A stretch of DNA of 18,449 nucleotides. Source: CAZMMV01 sp964637035. Lineage in GTDB: Bacteria; Bacillota; Clostridia; Tissierellales; Tissierellaceae. Below, in pieces: positions 1-6,656 of the stretch. Location of the stretch: the NCBI GenBank assembly GCA_964637035.1, contig CAZWTU010000029.1:1-18449 (forward strand), written 5' to 3'. Under the pieces are notes generated by a model, which did no database searches, was not told the origin of the DNA, and saw only the letters and a list, made by a program, of their open reading frames with translations. How positions within the stretch are numbered: the first letter of the stretch is position 1; each line of letters opens with the position of its first letter. A program made the translations under genes and the position numbers.

Positions 1-39
1 TACATGAGGTTTCGTTCTTTCAAATTTTGCTTTACCCAT
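1..39 (-). CDS. tuf: Elongation factor Tu, N-terminal fragment (cut by window edge)
   Basis: Only the first 13 codons lie in the window; they read MGKAKFERTKPHV, the characteristic start of bacterial EF-Tu, the GTPase that delivers aminoacyl-tRNA to the ribosome. The ATG at 39-37 is preceded by AAGGAGG (52-46) at a good distance. The GTP-binding motifs lie beyond the left edge. The gene follows tRNA-Thr by about 100 bases with no convincing terminator or promoter between, so it is probably cotranscribed from the promoter upstream of the tRNA (inference). Confidence 0.9.
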   Translation of the reverse strand, partial: MGKAKFERTKPHV

Positions 40-138
40 TTTTGTTCCTCCTTAAAATTATAAAATATTTGTTAGTATTTTGTACTTACACTTAAAACTA
101 CTTCAAGAAAACTCTTCCTAGCGTTTGTCTTACTACTA

Positions 139-214
139 TGGAGCCCACGACCGGAATCGAACCGAAGACCTCTTGCTTACCATGCAAGTGCTCTACCTAC
201 TGAGCTACGTGGGC
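139..214 (-). tRNA. tRNA-Thr (anticodon GGT)
   Basis: Read on the minus strand this is a complete 76-base cloverleaf. The acceptor arms GCCCACG/CGTGGGC pair fully, the anticodon stem CTTGC/GCAAG encloses the loop ATGGTAA with anticodon GGT (threonine, codons ACC and ACU), and the T arm contains GGTTCGATTCC. The discriminator base is T and the 3' CCA is encoded in the genome (141-139). It sits between sigH and tuf. Confidence 0.97.
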
Positions 215-234
215 ATTATCATCACTGCTTAGAT

Positions 235-263
235 ATTTTACTATTCCCTTTAGAAATTGTCAA
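235..263 (-). promoter_or_regulatory. SigA-type promoter for tRNA-Thr (and probably tuf)
   Basis: TTGACA (263-258) and TAAAAT (240-235) are separated by exactly 17 bases. The expected start near 228 gives a leader of only about 14 bases before the mature tRNA 5' end. It lies 18 bases after the sigH stop codon, with no terminator in between, so read-through from sigH is also possible. Confidence 0.85.
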
Positions 264-280
264 GAGTTAACTTTATCATT

Positions 281-916
281 TTAATTTAAAAATCCATCTA
301 ATTTCCTTTTAATTCTTTGCAAAGCATTATCCACACTCTTTACATGCCTGTCCATATCTAGAGCAATCTCTTGATAAGTCAATCCTTCAATGTATAAAGA
401 TAAAACCTCTAGTTCTAGTTCAGATAAAACATCCATTATCTTCTCTTCCATAAAAGCTAAATCTTCCTGGCTTATTATCAATGCCTCTGGATCTGCAATT
501 CTATTCCCTACAACAATGTCCAATAAAGTCCTGCTAGATGTGTTCTCATAAACAGGTTTATTAAGTGATATGTAGGAATTTAAAGGTATGTGCTTCTGCC
601 TAGTAGCAGTTTTTATTGCAGTAATTATCTGTCGAGTTATACATACATCTGCAAAAGATCTAAAATAACACAACCTGCTAGAATCATAATCTAAAACAGC
701 CTTATATAAGCCAATCATTCCCTCCTGAATAATATCTTCCCTATCTCCCCCTATTAAGTAATATGACCTGGCCTTGCTCTTTACAAAGTTTTTATACTTA
801 ATCATTAAGTATTCTAGCGCAAATCTATCCCCTTGATTAAACACCATAACAACCTCTTCATCAGTCATATCCTTGTAATCAGTTCCCCTGAGCACCTTTT
901 GTATAATTAGCTGCAC
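281..916 (-). CDS. sigH: RNA polymerase sigma factor SigH
   Basis: Sigma-70-family factor of 211 residues. In spore formers SigH directs RNA polymerase to transition-phase and early sporulation genes. Region 2 contains DREDIIQEGMIGLYKAV, then CITRQIITAIKTATRQKHIPL, nearly identical to Bacillus SigH; region 4 near the C-terminus has the helix-turn-helix GLTYQEIALDMDRHVKSVD and NALQRIKRKL. The start is a GTG at 916-914 with a G-rich Shine-Dalgarno (GGGGGG, 929-924) 7 bases upstream; a shorter form from the internal ATG of KDMTDEE cannot be excluded. It follows rae1, as in B. subtilis, but has its own promoter overlapping the end of rae1. Whether the host sporulates cannot be told from this window. 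Confidence 0.93.
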   Translation of the reverse strand: MQLIIQKVLRGTDYKDMTDEEVVMVFNQGDRFALEYLMIKYKNFVKSKARSYYLIGGDREDIIQEGMIGLYKAVLDYDSSRLCYFRSFADVCITRQIITAIKTATRQKHIPLNSYISLNKPVYENTSSRTLLDIVVGNRIADPEALIISQEDLAFMEEKIMDVLSELELEVLSLYIEGLTYQEIALDMDRHVKSVDNALQRIKRKLDGFLN

Positions 917-964
917 TGATCATCCCCCCAAGTAATAAGTCTCTATTAGTTCCATATTAACATA

Positions 965-993
965 ATTATATTTAATTTGTTTGGATTAGTCAA
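965..993 (-). promoter_or_regulatory. SigA-type promoter for sigH, overlapping the rae1 stop codon
   Basis: TTGACT (993-988) and a perfect TATAAT (970-965) are separated by 17 bases. The -35 box covers the last two sense codons of rae1 and the first base of its TAA stop. The predicted start is near 958, giving a leader of about 40 bases to the GTG start of sigH. It allows sigH to be expressed apart from the upstream operon. Confidence 0.85.
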
Positions 994-1519
994 GGTTATC
1001 ATTACCTTTTAACCAATTATTAAGTTTTTCTACAATATCTTGGTCTAATCGACTAATTGCTAAATTATTCTTTTTCTTATCCGAATCTCCTTTACGCCTT
1101 AAAAAATTTTTCTCATCAAATATTTCCATCTCTAGCTCCCTAGCACTAATCCTAGTTCCTCCCCTAGCTAAAACCATCTGTTGTTCTAGCCAATCTGATG
1201 TAGCTACCCGGACTTTTTTTACCCTTCCTATTTCATCAAGTTTCTTTTCAATATATTGATCTGCAGTTTCTCCCTCTTTAGTATAAACTACCTCTAATCC
1301 TTGATAATTAGAAATTGTCCCACTGTTGCCTTTTACTAAATGCGCATCAAATACAAGAATTATCTCTATTTGTGAATAGGATTTATATTCAGCCAATACG
1401 TCAATTAATTTTTCCCTAGCCCCTTCAAAATCATCATCTCTTAATGTCTTTAACCTCTCCCAAGAATTTATAATATTATACCCATCAACAAAAAGATATT
1501 CTTTTCTATTGTTTTTCAT
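986..1519 (-). CDS. rae1: Ribosome-associated A-site endoribonuclease Rae1 (YacP, NYN/PIN-like)
   Basis: A 177-residue NYN-domain (PIN-like) protein. The B. subtilis homologue Rae1/YacP enters the ribosomal A site and cleaves mRNA in a translation-dependent way. The acidic metal-site motifs are visible: VDGYNIIN near the N-terminus, LVFDAHLVKG around residue 57, ETADQYIEKK, and VATSDWLEQ; a C-terminal ISARELEMEI helix also matches the family. The ATG lies inside the last codons of rlmB (14-base overlap) with only a weak, distant GAGG, so translation is probably coupled to rlmB. Length matches the family. Downstream is sigH, as in B. subtilis. Confidence 0.88.
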   Translation of the reverse strand: MKNNRKEYLFVDGYNIINSWERLKTLRDDDFEGAREKLIDVLAEYKSYSQIEIILVFDAHLVKGNSGTISNYQGLEVVYTKEGETADQYIEKKLDEIGRVKKVRVATSDWLEQQMVLARGGTRISARELEMEIFDEKNFLRRKGDSDKKKNNLAISRLDQDIVEKLNNWLKGNDNLD

Positions 1520-2246
1520 TTCTTTGCTTCAAAACCTCATACATTAATATAGAGGCAGCATTAGAAGCATTTAAAGAAGATATTTTTCCAACCATTGGGA
1601 TTTTAACTAGTACATCACAGTTTTCTTTTACAAGTCTTGAGATTCCCTTGCCTTCACTTCCTATTACTAGACCAATGGGCCCATCTAAAGAGGTCTCATA
1701 ATAATTATCCCCAGCCATATCTGCACCGTAAATCCATAAACCTTTGTCCTTAAGTTCCCCAATAACATGAGAAATATTAGTTACCTTAGATACCAGCATG
1801 TGTTCTACAGCCCCAGCAGAACTTCTATATACAGTTGAATTAATAGTTGCAGATCTTCTCTTAGGTATAATTACACCATGGACACCTGCACACTCTGCAG
1901 TCCTAATAATAGCCCCTAAATTGTGAGGATCTTCAATTTCATCTAAAATCAATATAAAAGCTTCTTCCCCCTGGTGTTTTGCTTTATCTAATATATCATC
2001 AATATCTACATATTCGTAGGAAGTAACAGAAGCCACCACACCTTGATGTACATTCCCATTAGATAAAGAATCCAATTTGTTTCTATCAACATGCTGAATT
2101 GGGATTTTTCTATCCCCGGCTATTCCTATTATCTTATTAATAGAACCTTTTAATTCCCCATTTAGTACGTAAATCTTTTCAACTTCTTTATCAGTTTTTA
2201 ATATTTCTAAAATAGGATTTCTTCCTGCAATATATTGTCCACCCAC
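1506..2246 (-). CDS. rlmB: 23S rRNA 2'-O-methyltransferase, RlmB/TrmH (SpoU) family
   Basis: A 246-residue SpoU-family SAM-dependent ribose methyltransferase. RlmB modifies a guanosine in the 23S rRNA peptidyl-transferase region (Gm2251 in E. coli); the exact target here is inferred. The N-terminal substrate-binding domain begins GQYIAGRNPILEIL. The C-terminal trefoil-knot domain has the three family motifs: NLGAIIRTAECAG, LVIGSEGKGISRLV, and KIPMVGKISSLNASNAAS. The start is GTG (2246-2244), preceded by an imperfect AGGGATGTGA ribosome-binding site. It lies 115 bases after thyX without a clear promoter, so it is probably read from the gltX operon. It overlaps rae1. Confidence 0.9.
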   Translation of the reverse strand: MGGQYIAGRNPILEILKTDKEVEKIYVLNGELKGSINKIIGIAGDRKIPIQHVDRNKLDSLSNGNVHQGVVASVTSYEYVDIDDILDKAKHQGEEAFILILDEIEDPHNLGAIIRTAECAGVHGVIIPKRRSATINSTVYRSSAGAVEHMLVSKVTNISHVIGELKDKGLWIYGADMAGDNYYETSLDGPIGLVIGSEGKGISRLVKENCDVLVKIPMVGKISSLNASNAASILMYEVLKQRNEKQ

Positions 2247-2315
2247 TTAATCACATCCCTTTGTAAAATTCAGTTAATAGTTAACAGTAAATCCTTAATA
2301 TCTTTAAAGACTTAG

Positions 2316-2350
2316 AAGCTTGTATTCTTCCCTTGACTTTGAATGACAAT
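2316..2350 (-). repeat. Possible degenerate copy of a dispersed intergenic element
   Basis: On the minus strand the thyX-rlmB spacer contains ATTGTCATTC, ten spacer bases, then GAAGAATAC and an AAGCTT palindrome. This resembles from memory a short dispersed element found in several Clostridia and Bacillota, of the form TGTCATTCTGAGC followed by GAAGAATCT. The middle is degenerate here. No second copy is in the window, so the assignment rests on recall. The remainder of the 115-base spacer shows no clear promoter, terminator or gene. Confidence 0.3.
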
Positions 2351-2361
2351 ATCTTTATTCA

Positions 2362-3126
2362 CTATATACTGCTTCTAAACCTCTCCCTTACCTCTACTAT
2401 CTTACCGCATGTCATATTTCCTTCAGGACATGGACCATTTATACATCCTGGTCCTGCATTCTTGAATAATGCTGGATAAACTTTCTTAACTTCTTTTAGC
2501 ATAGCTATGGCAAGTTCCCTTATCTCCCATTGAGCCCTATTACAAGTTCTCAGTCTGAAAAAATTAATCAAAGACCTAGCATTCATCGTAACTACAATCT
2601 TTGTTTCACAGGCATTTGGAAAGATATATCTGGCATCTTCTATAGCTTGTTTTTCAGCTTTGTTTTTAGATTGTTTTTCTGAAAATCCTTCTTCAACATA
2701 TTGTTTGTAATGTTTTTTATATAAAATATTTGTTATCTCATCGTAGTACTTTTGATCTTCTTCCATTGCTTTCTTAAATAATTCCTTTGCACTTTGGTCT
2801 TCTTTTATTGCTGGGGGTATTATATATTCAAATTGTTCTAATTTTACATATCTTTGGGATTGTTGAGAAAAACTTGCTATTCTGTGTCTAACTAATTGAT
2901 GAGTTAAGGTCCGTGAAACTCCCTCGATTCCAAATGTAAAACTAATATGTTCTATTGGACTTTCATGATTTAAATCCATAAGCAAAGATAAAAAAGATCC
3001 TATTTTGTCTTCCTCTAAATCTTCTTCTATTTCAGTAACTCCAGCAGATGAATAACATAATTTTGCAGCTGATGCTATAAGTTTTTCTCCCTCTGGTGTG
3101 TATCTTAAAAGTTTTACTTTCATCAT
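2362..3126 (-). CDS. thyX: Flavin-dependent thymidylate synthase ThyX
   Basis: ThyX makes dTMP from dUMP using FAD, NADPH and methylenetetrahydrofolate, and is unrelated to ThyA. At 254 residues it fits the family. The diagnostic ThyX motif RHR-7X-S is at residues 80-90 (RHRIASFSQQS), followed by QR. Later conserved features are ARYIFPNACETKIVVTMNARSL and FFRLRTCNRAQWEIR, in the FAD/dUMP-binding half. The tail carries three cysteines (GCINGPCPEGNMTCGK), a pattern I associate with clostridial ThyX. The start is one of two consecutive ATG codons (3126 or 3123), one base after the mrnC stop; a GAGG within the end of mrnC serves as ribosome-binding site. B. subtilis has no thyX at this place. Confidence 0.95.
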   Translation of the reverse strand: MMKVKLLRYTPEGEKLIASAAKLCYSSAGVTEIEEDLEEDKIGSFLSLLMDLNHESPIEHISFTFGIEGVSRTLTHQLVRHRIASFSQQSQRYVKLEQFEYIIPPAIKEDQSAKELFKKAMEEDQKYYDEITNILYKKHYKQYVEEGFSEKQSKNKAEKQAIEDARYIFPNACETKIVVTMNARSLINFFRLRTCNRAQWEIRELAIAMLKEVKKVYPALFKNAGPGCINGPCPEGNMTCGKIVEVRERFRSSI

Positions 3127-3127
3127 A

Positions 3128-3562
3128 TTATTTTTCCTCTTTCTCTCTTGTATTAATTTTTATTACTTCATCAAATAATTCTTCTATTCTGCTATTATCT
3201 CTATTTAGATAAAGATAACCAAATAAGGTTTCCAAGCCTGTAGCATATTTGTAATCTATCATATTTACATTTCTTGGCATAGTCTTGCTTTTAGCATTCC
3301 TTCCTTTTTTTACAAGATCTTTTTCCTCCTCATTTAACTTTTCTTCTAAATCATGTATAGCCTTTGCTTGGGCTTCTGCTTTTACATAATTTATGGTAGT
3401 TTTATGAAGTTTTTTTACAGGTATATTCTCTTTGAGTAAATAGGTTCTTACTAAAAGCTCATAAACTGCATCTCCTATATATGCTAATTGAAGGGGGGAT
3501 AGCATGGCTACGTCCTCTTTACTTAATTCACTATTTATATTTCTAAACAAGTTATTTTCCAT
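3128..3562 (-). CDS. mrnC: Mini-ribonuclease 3 (Mini-III)
   Basis: A 144-residue RNase III-type catalytic domain without a double-stranded-RNA-binding domain. Mini-III trims the ends of pre-23S rRNA in Bacillus. The catalytic signature is LAYIGDAVYELLVR near residues 27-40, with a second acidic cluster in ATGLETLFGYLYL toward the C-terminus; KKGRNAKSKTMPRNV is also typical. The ATG is 3 bases after the cysS stop. No Shine-Dalgarno sequence is close to it (a GAGGGAG lies inside the end of cysS, about 24 bases upstream), so translation is probably coupled to cysS. The cysS-mrnC-rlmB-rae1 order is shared with B. subtilis, apart from the inserted thyX. Confidence 0.92.
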   Translation of the reverse strand: MENNLFRNINSELSKEDVAMLSPLQLAYIGDAVYELLVRTYLLKENIPVKKLHKTTINYVKAEAQAKAIHDLEEKLNEEEKDLVKKGRNAKSKTMPRNVNMIDYKYATGLETLFGYLYLNRDNSRIEELFDEVIKINTREKEEK

Positions 3563-3565
3563 AGG

Positions 3566-4963
3566 CTAAATACGTTTCCATTTCACTCCCTCTTGAGTAT
3601 CCTCTAAAATTATCCCCTTGGCTTTAAGCTCATCCCTTATGTCATCAGATAATTTGTAGTTTTTATTTTCCCTAGCTTTTTTTCTTTTTTCTATTAGGCT
3701 TAATATCTCTTCTTCTAGAATTTCTACTTCTTTATTTAGTATTCCCAAAACAGATGTTAATTCAAGTAACATATTATATGTTTTTTCAATCAATCTTTTC
3801 CCAGTGTTTTCGTTAATGTTTAAATTTGCAAACCTTACAAGTTCAAATATAGACGAAATAGCATCTGCTGTGTTTAAGTCATCTTCCATATGTTTTATAA
3901 AATCTACCTTAAACAATTCTACTTGACCTTCTAATTGTTTTTCTGTTTCATTTGCTTCTTTATCTTGTGCACTTTCAAGTAGATATTCTAAATTGTTTTT
4001 ACTATTATACATTCTTTCTAAAGCACTTTCCATTTGTTCCATTATTTCCCTACTAAAATTTATAGGTGTCCTATAGTGGGCAGATAATAAAAAGAACCTA
4101 AGAGTCTCCAAATCAAATTCCTTTTTTATATCTTTAACTAACATAAAATTCCCCAAGGATTTTGACATTTTTTGATTATCTATGTTCAACATTCCATTGT
4201 GAAGCCAGTAATTAGCAAAAGGCTTTTCCGTTAAAGTCTCTGATTGTGCTATTTCGTTTTCATGATGAGGGAACTGAAGGTCTTCTCCACCTGCGTGTAT
4301 GTCTATGGTGTCCCCTAGGAGCTCCTTAGCCATGACAGAACACTCAATATGCCATCCAGGCCTCCCCGGCCCCCAAGGGCTCTCCCAGGACGGTTCTCCC
4401 TCCTTGGATCTTTTCCACAAAGCAAAATCTGCTGGACTTGACTTTTCACTACTAACTTCCACTCTAGCCCCACTAATTAGATCTTCTAGATTTTTATTAG
4501 ATAACTTCCCATAATTCTCTGCACTTTCGATATTAAAGTAGACATTTCCTTCTACATTATAAGCAGCATCTTTTTCTATTAATCCAGATATGAAGTCAAC
4601 CATAGGTTTAATAAAATCCGTAGCCCTAGGGTGTATGGTCTGTTCTTCAAATAAGTTAAGACCTTTAGCATCTTCCATAAAGGCTTCAATATATTTATCT
4701 GCTATTTCCTTAGTAGTAGTATCCTCTTCCTTGGCTTTATTGATTATTTTATCATCTATGTCTGTAAAGTTAACCACATATTTAACATCATAGTCCCTAT
4801 ACAAAAAAAATCTTCTTAGTGTATCAAATACAACCATTGGCCTAGCATTTCCAACGTGAATAAAGTTATAAACTGTTGGGCCACAGGTATACATACTAAC
4901 TTCCCTTTCTACAATTGGCTTAAATTCTTCTTTTTTTCTTGTTAATGAATTATAAAGCCTCAT
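3566..4963 (-). CDS. cysS: Cysteine--tRNA ligase
   Basis: Class I aminoacyl-tRNA synthetase of 465 residues that charges tRNA-Cys. The HIGH-type motif is HVGN at residues 36-39 and KMSKS is at 265-269. The zinc ligands that select cysteine align with those of the E. coli enzyme: C27, C208, H233 and E237 (CGPTVYN, HIECSVM and FPHHENE). The DALR-type anticodon-binding region follows, with a helical C-terminal tail. The ATG (4963-4961) has a purine-rich GGGGAGGGG site just upstream. The gene follows gltX by 67 bases. In B. subtilis cysE lies between gltX and cysS; it is absent here. Confidence 0.97.
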   Translation of the reverse strand: MRLYNSLTRKKEEFKPIVEREVSMYTCGPTVYNFIHVGNARPMVVFDTLRRFFLYRDYDVKYVVNFTDIDDKIINKAKEEDTTTKEIADKYIEAFMEDAKGLNLFEEQTIHPRATDFIKPMVDFISGLIEKDAAYNVEGNVYFNIESAENYGKLSNKNLEDLISGARVEVSSEKSSPADFALWKRSKEGEPSWESPWGPGRPGWHIECSVMAKELLGDTIDIHAGGEDLQFPHHENEIAQSETLTEKPFANYWLHNGMLNIDNQKMSKSLGNFMLVKDIKKEFDLETLRFFLLSAHYRTPINFSREIMEQMESALERMYNSKNNLEYLLESAQDKEANETEKQLEGQVELFKVDFIKHMEDDLNTADAISSIFELVRFANLNINENTGKRLIEKTYNMLLELTSVLGILNKEVEILEEEILSLIEKRKKARENKNYKLSDDIRDELKAKGIILEDTQEGVKWKRI

Positions 4964-5006
4964 ATTTCCCCTCCCCTTCCCTAATTTTTAGTAAATATAA
5001 GAAACT

Positions 5007-5023
5007 GGCGGTCAAAGACCGCC
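5007..5023. repeat. GC-rich palindrome in the gltX-cysS spacer
   Basis: GGCGGTC and GACCGCC form a perfect 7-bp stem around a 3-base loop, 7 bases after the gltX stop, in otherwise very AT-rich DNA. On the minus strand it is preceded by GGTAGGG and followed by AGTTTCTTATATTT. The latter is only a weak U tract, so at most it is a leaky terminator attenuating gltX read-through. The form (GTAGGGGCGG, hairpin, CCGCC) also resembles dispersed palindromic elements I recall from Clostridia; no second copy is in the window. Confidence 0.5.
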
Positions 5024-5030
5024 CCTACCA

Positions 5031-6512
5031 CTAAAGGTATTTATTTTCTATATATTCTATTCTCTTTAATATGTTTTCTTTGCCTAATAATACTAAAACA
5101 TTTACGAACTCTGGTCCATGCAAACTACCAGTTAGGGCTACTCTTGCAGGCATAAATAGGTTTTTCCCCTTTATTCCAGTGGATTTTTGTATTTTTTTCA
5201 TAAATCCTTTAGCATATTCCTCATCTATTTCATCAACATTATTTAATTCTTCTTTAATTCCTTCTAAAAGAGCTTTTACTTGTTCTCCTTTTATTGTAGC
5301 ATTTGCATCCTCATCAGTAATTTCTATTTTATCTTCAAATATAAATCTAGCCTTTTCTATTACATCTTCTAGAGTATGCATGGATTCTTGTAAAGTACCC
5401 ACTAAAAGCTCTAACCATTCTTTGTTTTCCTTTGGAAAGTTTTCTTCTATAAACCCAGCTTTTATTAAATATGGAATTGCTTCCTCCGTAATTTCTTCTA
5501 CAGTAAAACTACGAATATAATGTGCATTTACCCAATCAAGTTTATCTTTATCAAAGATTCCTCCAGTTTTTGATACCCTTTCAAAGGAGAATTTCTCTAT
5601 TAAATCTTTCATAGGTATTATTTCTTCATTGTCATCTGGACTCCAGCCAACCAATGCTAAATAGTTTACTAGGCCTTCAGCTAAATATCCCTTTTCCTTG
5701 AAATCCCCTACAGCTACATCACCATGACGTTTACTTAGCTTTTTTCTTTCCTTGTTCAATACTGTTGGAAGATGGACATATACTGGTTTCTCCCATCCAA
5801 AAGCTTCATATAAATATACATGCTTTGGTGTAGAAGGCAACCATTCTTCTCCCCTTACTATATGAGTAATCTTCATAAGATGATCATCTACTACAACAGC
5901 CATATGATAAGTTGGGTACCCATCTGACTTAAGCAAAACCTGATCATCAGTATCATCTGTATTAATAGTAATATTTCCCCTTACTAGGTCATGAAATTTA
6001 ACATCATAATCAGCAGGCAATTTTAGCCTTACAACATATTCTTCTCCCTTAGATATTCTTTTTCTAGCTTCATCTAAAGGAATATTTCTACAAAATCCAT
6101 CATATTTAGGAACTAATCCCTTAGTCCTTTGTTCTTCTCTAACTTCATCTAATCTTTCCCTTGAACAAAAACAATAATAAGCATGACCACTATCTATTAA
6201 TTTGTCTACATACTCATTATATATTTCCAGTCTTTCAGACTGAATATAGGGACCGTAGTCACCTTTTTGTACAATTTTACCATCTTCAACAAATACACCT
6301 TCATCATATTCTATTCCAGCCCAGTCCAGTGATTCTATCAAATTCTCTAAGGCACCCTCTACAAACCGTGATTGATCAGTATCTTCTATTCTCAAAATGA
6401 ATTTTCCATTATTTTTCTTTGCAAATAGATAATTATATAAAGCAGTTCTCAATCCCCCAATATGCAGATATCCTGTTGGACTCGGAGCAAATCTTAATCT
6501 AACTTCTCCCAA
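5031..6512 (-). CDS. gltX: Glutamate--tRNA ligase
   Basis: Class I aminoacyl-tRNA synthetase of 493 residues that charges tRNA-Glu. In bacteria lacking GlnRS it also mischarges tRNA-Gln for GatCAB; this window cannot say which type it is. The HIGH-type motif lies in PSPTGYLHIGG (residues 10-20) and the KMSKS-type motif is KLSKR (258-262). Cysteines C114, C116 and C141 resemble the zinc-binding CxC...C pattern of some GluRS enzymes. The helical anticodon-binding domain fills the C-terminal third and ends in the expected region around KGKNLFMPARVALTG. The start is a TTG (6512-6510), supported by AGGAGG (6525-6520) 7 bases upstream and by direct alignment of GEVRLRFAPSPTG. It heads the operon through cysS to rae1. 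Confidence 0.97.
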   Translation of the reverse strand: MGEVRLRFAPSPTGYLHIGGLRTALYNYLFAKKNNGKFILRIEDTDQSRFVEGALENLIESLDWAGIEYDEGVFVEDGKIVQKGDYGPYIQSERLEIYNEYVDKLIDSGHAYYCFCSRERLDEVREEQRTKGLVPKYDGFCRNIPLDEARKRISKGEEYVVRLKLPADYDVKFHDLVRGNITINTDDTDDQVLLKSDGYPTYHMAVVVDDHLMKITHIVRGEEWLPSTPKHVYLYEAFGWEKPVYVHLPTVLNKERKKLSKRHGDVAVGDFKEKGYLAEGLVNYLALVGWSPDDNEEIIPMKDLIEKFSFERVSKTGGIFDKDKLDWVNAHYIRSFTVEEITEEAIPYLIKAGFIEENFPKENKEWLELLVGTLQESMHTLEDVIEKARFIFEDKIEITDEDANATIKGEQVKALLEGIKEELNNVDEIDEEYAKGFMKKIQKSTGIKGKNLFMPARVALTGSLHGPEFVNVLVLLGKENILKRIEYIENKYL

Positions 6513-6541
6513 AACTACACCTCCTAATTTAATTACATTAT

Positions 6542-6570
6542 ATTATATATCACTAACAAATAAGTGTAAA
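6542..6570 (-). promoter_or_regulatory. SigA-type promoter for the gltX operon
   Basis: TTTACA (6570-6565) and TATAAT (6547-6542) are separated by 17 bases. The expected start near 6535 is about 10 bases before the AGGAGG of gltX, so the leader is very short. That leaves no room for a T-box, in contrast to proS. Confidence 0.75.
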
Positions 6571-6607
6571 CTATACTATAGTAAAACACCACAATAATAT
6601 CAACAAA

Positions 6608-6635
6608 GATAGTACTAGTATATATTAGTACTATC
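6608..6635 (-). terminator. Probable terminator downstream of proS
   Basis: GATAGTACTA and TAGTACTATC form a perfect 10-bp inverted repeat with an 8-base loop, 21 bases after the proS stop. On the minus strand it is followed by TTTGTTG, a short and interrupted U tract, so efficiency is uncertain. It lies between proS and the gltX promoter, where a transcription boundary is expected. Confidence 0.55.
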
Positions 6636-6656
6636 CTTATTTAGAATATTTAAAAT

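Noticed and set aside
57..62. TATAAT on the minus strand just before tuf
   Set aside because: No -35 match at 16-18 bases, and a start from it would fall inside the tuf ribosome-binding site. It is AT-rich background.
5071..5520. A 149-codon open frame on the plus strand, antisense to gltX
   Set aside because: It lies wholly inside gltX, is Ser/Phe/Ile-rich with no recognisable domain, and has no ribosome-binding site. It is a shadow of the real gene. The same applies to plus-strand frames within cysS, ispD, radA and clpC.
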